DNA of 7,948 bases from Actinomycetes bacterium (GTDB lineage Bacteria; Actinomycetota; Acidimicrobiia; Acidimicrobiales; RAAP-2). Made by a program: the position numbers and the translations under genes. Below, piece by piece: positions 5,117 to 7,948 of this stretch. The notes beneath the pieces are model-generated. The model saw only the letters and a list, made by a program, of their open reading frames with translations, made no database searches and was not told where the DNA came from. Where the stretch lies: NCBI GenBank assembly GCA_021801615.1, contig JAJYXS010000174.1:1-7948 (forward strand), written 5' to 3'. Each line of letters begins with the position of its first letter. The stretch's first letter is position 1.

Positions 5117-6817
5117 GACCGATGTCGTCGCTGTCCGCGCGAGCAGCGCCTTCACGAATGTGGCCGCCTTCGGGGCGCCCCACCCGGTCGCCAGGTTGTA
5201 CGGCGTTGTCTCGTAGTAGCCGGGCACCGTGGTCTGCCACATCTGGTTGTCGACCAGTGTGCCGACGGACTTGTTGACAGTGGTCGCTGTGCCTGTGTCG
5301 GTGTAGTCCGTGACCGTCTGGGTCTTCGGCGCCGAACCGTAGTCGTGCGGGCCGATGTGTGTGTAGGCGCTCTGCACGCTCGCTGTCTTGTAGAGGATCG
5401 GGTCGAGGAAGCCCACCGGGGACTTTGTGTCGTGCGCGCGTGCGGCGTTGGCGAGCGCCACGAGCGCCGCGGTCTGCGGGGTGGCGGCCGAGGTGCCGCC
5501 CGAGATTGTCCAGCAGCCCGTGCTCGACGCTGTGAAGCAGTTGTAGGCGGGGTAGGCGCTGATCCAGATGAGGACGCCGCCGTTCACCGCCGCGTTCCAC
5601 GACGTGTCAGGGACCGCCCGCCCCGCAAACGTGCCGACGGACTTCTGCCAGGAGGGCTCGGGGAAGATCGTGCTCACGCCGCCGTTGGTCCCGATGTCGG
5701 CCCACGACTCGTTCCAGACCGCCTGGCCTCCTGTTGTGCCGCTGAGCGCGTGCCAGTATGTCGGTGTCGCGTGTGTGAATGTCGATGTGTGTGTCGGGGT
5801 GAAGGGGGTGTCGCTGGACGGGTCCCACGTCCAGCCGTACTGGAGCTGGGTCCCTCCCACCGCGACCACGTAGGGCGAGGTCGCGGGCCACTCGACCGTC
5901 GGGTACTGGTAGTAGCGCGACTCGCGCTGCTGCTTGCCCACGTTGAGCGTACCTGTGTCACCCGCGGCGTCAAAGAAGTTGTCGTGCTTAGCGATCCCGC
6001 GCTGGAAGACTTTGTCGAACCTCGCCGTCTGGAGCGCCGCCGCGCCGCCGAATGCCTGCTCGGTCGAGGAGAACGACATCGAGAACACCGTGCCCGGCGG
6101 GGTCACGGAGATCTCGTGTGTGATGGCCTTGAAGAGGTTGGGGTACCCCTGCACCCCCTCGGTCTCCGAGGGGGGCACGGCCAAGAGGACGATTGTCGCC
6201 TCGGGCGCGATCGCGTACGCCCACTCGATGTCGAGGGTGGCTTCGCCCGACCACCCGGCCGCACCTGTCGACCCCGACAGGCCGCTGCCGTTGTCGGCTG
6301 TGTGGTACTGGGGGTCCCCGAGCGGGAAGATCTGGGTGAACTTCGGTGCGGGGAGTTTCGGGAAGAATGTGTCGTGGAAGTGCTGGAGGTCGGCTGCGGC
6401 GGTGGGGGAGCCGTAGGAGTCGACGAGCACGATGGTCTGCCCCTGGCCGTAGTCGGGGTTGCCTGTCGTCAAATTTGCGATCTTTGTCACGCCGTAGGCG
6501 GCGCGGATCTGCTGGGGCGTGTAGCAGTGGAAGTACTTGACTTGTCCGCCTGTGGGGAGCGTGCAGTCGACTGTGGATGTGGCGGTGGCTGTCGCCGCTC
6601 GGGTCGCGGCGCCCCGGCCGAGGAAGATCGCCGGGGTGTGCGGGACCGTCACCCGGGCGGGCGTCGCGAGGGTGGTGCCCGACGCGGCGCGTGCCGGGTT
6701 GTGCGCCCCCGACGCGCTGAGCGCGCCCGACGCGCTGAGCGCGCCCGACGCACCGAGCGTGGTCATGAGCCCGAGACCGAGCAGGCCCAAGGATGCGACG
6801 GCCATGCGAAGCTTCAT
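5099..6817 (-). CDS. Secreted S53-family (sedolisin) serine-carboxyl peptidase
   Basis: The 572-residue product is a sedolisin, an acid-active endopeptidase. A signal peptide (MKLRMAVASLGLLGLGLMTT plus an Ala/Ser/Gly-rich tail) marks export. The catalytic set is complete: Glu192 and Asp196 in GEATLDIEWAYAIAPEA, oxyanion Asp287 in FDAAGDTG, and Ser443 in SGGTSAATPQTAAL. The C-terminal DYTDTG (504-509) and NLATGWGAPKA match the family's calcium-binding region and end. The catalytic domain starts about residue 98 (CYTPQQIRAAYGV), so the stretch between signal peptide and enzyme is only ~60 residues, far short of the ~180-residue inhibitory propeptide usual for sedolisins. Start ATG 6817 is chosen because AGAGGGG (6824-6830) lies 6 nt upstream. 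The gene diverges from pxpA and precedes the SGNH hydrolase gene. An 18-bp repeat lies in the signal region and a 17-bp array at the stop. Confidence 0.93.
   Translation of the reverse strand: MKLRMAVASLGLLGLGLMTTLGASGALSASGALSASGAHNPARAASGTTLATPARVTVPHTPAIFLGRGAATRAATATATSTVDCTLPTGGQVKYFHCYTPQQIRAAYGVTKIANLTTGNPDYGQGQTIVLVDSYGSPTAAADLQHFHDTFFPKLPAPKFTQIFPLGDPQYHTADNGSGLSGSTGAAGWSGEATLDIEWAYAIAPEATIVLLAVPPSETEGVQGYPNLFKAITHEISVTPPGTVFSMSFSSTEQAFGGAAALQTARFDKVFQRGIAKHDNFFDAAGDTGTLNVGKQQRESRYYQYPTVEWPATSPYVVAVGGTQLQYGWTWDPSSDTPFTPTHTSTFTHATPTYWHALSGTTGGQAVWNESWADIGTNGGVSTIFPEPSWQKSVGTFAGRAVPDTSWNAAVNGGVLIWISAYPAYNCFTASSTGCWTISGGTSAATPQTAALVALANAARAHDTKSPVGFLDPILYKTASVQSAYTHIGPHDYGSAPKTQTVTDYTDTGTATTVNKSVGTLVDNQMWQTTVPGYYETTPYNLATGWGAPKAATFVKALLARTATTSVGATST
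6711..6764. repeat. 18-bp tandem repeat inside the S53 signal-peptide region
   Basis: GACGCGCTGAGCGCGCCC occurs twice in tandem (6711-6728 and 6729-6746), followed by a diverged third copy (6747-6764). Being a multiple of three it keeps frame and encodes repeated G-A-L-S-A-S units at the end of the signal peptide, so copy number could vary without destroying the protein. Confidence 0.8.
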
Positions 6818-6859
6818 CTGCAACCCCTCTCGTCACCGGATCGTTACGTGCCCACGGCA

Positions 6860-6888
6860 AACGTATCCCCACCGCCTCGGACCGCCAA
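6860..6888 (-). promoter_or_regulatory. Putative promoter of the S53 peptidase gene
   Basis: On the minus strand TTGGCG (6883-6888) and TACGTT (6860-6865) are 17 bp apart, an acceptable -35/-10 pair for a housekeeping sigma factor. The transcript would start near 6853, leaving a leader of about 36 nt with the AGAGGGG ribosome-binding site. It lies in the 185-bp divergent gap with pxpA, one of the few less GC-rich spots there. The -10 match is only partial. Confidence 0.4.
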
Positions 6889-6942
6889 ATTGGATCCGTG
6901 TGCGCAGGAAGGACGTCGGGTGACGCGCGCCTCCCCAAGCAC

Positions 6943-7002
6943 GTGGACCCAGGACCCGTGGACCCAGGACCCGTGGACCCAAGGCACGTGGACTCCGGAA
7001 CC
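6943..7002. repeat. 15-bp tandem repeat (four copies) directly before the pxpA start
   Basis: GTGGACCCAGGACCC occurs at 6943-6957 and 6958-6972, followed by GTGGACCCAAGGCAC (6973-6987) and GTGGACTCCGGAACC (6988-7002). The next bases are GTGAGC, the pxpA start. Every copy begins with GTG in the pxpA reading frame and the frame is open throughout (V-D-P-G-P units), so the array offers four extra potential start codons. Confidence 0.9.
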
Positions 7003-7776
7003 GTGAGCGCGCCTCTCTCTGCGACGATCGACCTCAACGCCGACGTGGGCGAGGGCGTGGGCAGCGACACGCTCGGACCCGACGAGGCGCTCCTCGAGCT
7101 GGTCACGAGCGCCAACGTCGCGTGCGGCTTCCACGCGGGCGATCCCCGGGTCATGGACGCGACCGTGGCGAGGGCCGCGGCGAACGGCGTGCGCGTCGGC
7201 GCGCACGTGTCGTACCCGGACCTCGCCGGGTTCGGCCGGCGGCACCTCGAGGTGTCGGCAGTGGAGCTCGCGGCCGACGTGCTGTACCAGCTGGGCGCGC
7301 TGGACGCGATCTGCCGGCGCCACGGCACCTCGGTGCGCTACGTCAAGGCGCACGGCGCGCTCTACAACGACCTGGCGGCCGACGCGCGCCTGGCGGCCGC
7401 CTTCGCCGACGCGCTGCGGGCGTACGACGCGTCGATGCCGGTGCTCATGCTGCCCGGATCCCCCGGCGCAGCGGCGCTCGAGGCGGTAGGGATGGTGGTG
7501 AGGGCCGAGGGGTTCCCCGACCGGGCCTACGCGGCGGACGGGACCCTCGTCGCGCGCACGGTCGCCGGCGCGGTCATCGGCACCGCCGAGGTCGTGGCAC
7601 GCCGCGGGGTCCAGATGGCGCTGGGCGAGCCGTTCCGCGCGCACACAGGCGCGCCCCTCACCTGCAGGGTGGACTCGCTCTGCGTCCACAGCGACACGCC
7701 GGGGGCCGTTGCGATCGCCCGGGCGCTTCGCCAGGCGCTCGGTGAGGCACAGGTGGCGCTGCGCGCGTTTGCCTGA
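7003..7776 (+). CDS. pxpA: 5-oxoprolinase subunit PxpA (LamB/YcsF family)
   Basis: PxpA is the LamB/YcsF subunit of the ATP-dependent 5-oxoprolinase that returns 5-oxoproline to glutamate. The 257-residue product shows the family signatures: IDLNADVGEG (9-18), NVACGFHAGDPRVM (38-51), RVGAHVSYPDLAGFGRR (64-80), YVKAHGALYNDLA (113-125), AEGFPDRAYAADGTLVAR (168-185) and DSLCVHSDTPGAV (224-236). Length fits the usual ~250. Two small oddities are K-A-H in place of the common K-P-H before GALYN and HVSYPD where HPSYPD is typical. The GTG at 7003 places the conserved IDLNAD eight residues from the start; the four upstream in-frame GTGs lie in a 15-bp repeat array. No good Shine-Dalgarno sequence is visible. 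It is on the plus strand, about 3.1 kb away from pxpB, with two secreted-hydrolase genes between, although pxpABC are normally adjacent. Confidence 0.92.
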   Translation: MSAPLSATIDLNADVGEGVGSDTLGPDEALLELVTSANVACGFHAGDPRVMDATVARAAANGVRVGAHVSYPDLAGFGRRHLEVSAVELAADVLYQLGALDAICRRHGTSVRYVKAHGALYNDLAADARLAAAFADALRAYDASMPVLMLPGSPGAAALEAVGMVVRAEGFPDRAYAADGTLVARTVAGAVIGTAEVVARRGVQMALGEPFRAHTGAPLTCRVDSLCVHSDTPGAVAIARALRQALGEAQVALRAFA

Positions 7777-7822
7777 CGGTCGCCGGCGCAGCTTCCTTCC
7801 CCCTGGACCTCGCCCCGAGCGC

Positions 7823-7948
7823 TCAGTGCCCCAGGTCTGTCTCCATGGAGGCGACCGCTGCTGTGCTCAGCGCGAGCGGCCCGCCGAGGACGGTGAGCTT
7901 GGTGATTGCCTTGGACGCTGTGGCGTCGATGCCGCTGTGCCCTGTCAC
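7823..7948 (-). CDS. C-terminus of a probable cell-wall-binding surface protein (partial, runs off the window)
   Basis: The last 41 codons of a minus-strand gene are present, ending with TGA at 7823-7825. The residues read GHSGIDATASKAITKLTVLGG, then PLALSTAAVASMETDLGH. The pattern I-T-K-L-T-V-L-G-G-x-x-A-L-S-x-x-V resembles the end of a CW_binding_2 (PF04122) repeat, found in tandem on secreted and surface proteins of Gram-positive bacteria. The short piece prevents certainty. Thr codons are mostly ACA (4 of 6), as in the other exported-protein genes here. It converges with pxpA across a 46-bp gap with no clear terminator. Confidence 0.5.
   Translation of the reverse strand: MTGHSGIDATASKAITKLTVLGGPLALSTAAVASMETDLGH

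Noticed and set aside
5345..7006. A 553-codon plus-strand open frame opposite the S53 gene
   Set aside because: It is the antisense shadow of a peptidase with all catalytic motifs; its residue make-up (Arg, Val, Gly, Cys) is non-natural.
7809..7819. Terminator between pxpA and the convergent surface-protein gene
   Set aside because: CTCG/CGAG around CCC is only a 4-bp stem without a T-run.

Overview
The window is about 70% GC with strongly GC-biased third codon positions. Its gene content (MarR-DUF488 protein, PxpA/B/C, secreted sedolisin, secreted SGNH hydrolase, a probable cell-wall-binding protein) fits a high-GC Gram-positive actinobacterium. Sedolisins (family S53) work at acidic pH, so an acidophilic or acid-soil actinobacterium is a reasonable guess. 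That lineage is inference; no rRNA or other marker is present.

Left part (1-1286): a truncated IS200/IS605-type TnpA (47-280) is followed by an intact-looking 273-codon gene that joins a MarR winged-helix domain to a DUF488 domain. A perfect 14-bp palindrome lies just upstream of its start.

Gene graveyard (about 1287-2379): the long open frames here make no sense as whole genes, but they decompose into three fragments of unrelated genes. These are the C-terminus of a TMADH/2,4-dienoyl-CoA-reductase-like flavoenzyme (minus strand, one frameshift), an internal piece of a xanthine-dehydrogenase-type molybdopterin subunit (minus strand, joined in frame to the first), and the C-terminus of a family-5 extracellular solute-binding protein (plus strand, two frameshifts). 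With the TnpA stub they mark a recombination and decay hotspot.

Right part (2369-7948): pxpB and pxpC, encoding two subunits of bacterial 5-oxoprolinase, are on the minus strand and overlap by ATGA. Next on the same strand come a secreted SGNH/GDSL hydrolase and a secreted S53 peptidase without a full-length propeptide. The third 5-oxoprolinase subunit, pxpA, lies beyond them on the plus strand, divergent from the peptidase. The window ends in the C-terminus of a minus-strand gene that looks like a cell-wall-binding (CW_binding_2-type) surface protein, convergent with pxpA.

Taken together, the intact genes suggest extracellular protein breakdown (S53 peptidase) next to recovery of the 5-oxoproline formed from N-terminal Gln/Glu of peptides (PxpABC gives glutamate). 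The SBP remnant hints that peptide uptake was once encoded nearby. This functional link is inference from co-location. Two other patterns stand out. Short tandem repeats of 14, 15, 17 and 18 bp sit at several gene edges, including one array that supplies four extra in-frame GTG codons just before pxpA. The exported-protein genes use the Thr codon ACA often, while the pxp genes almost avoid it.
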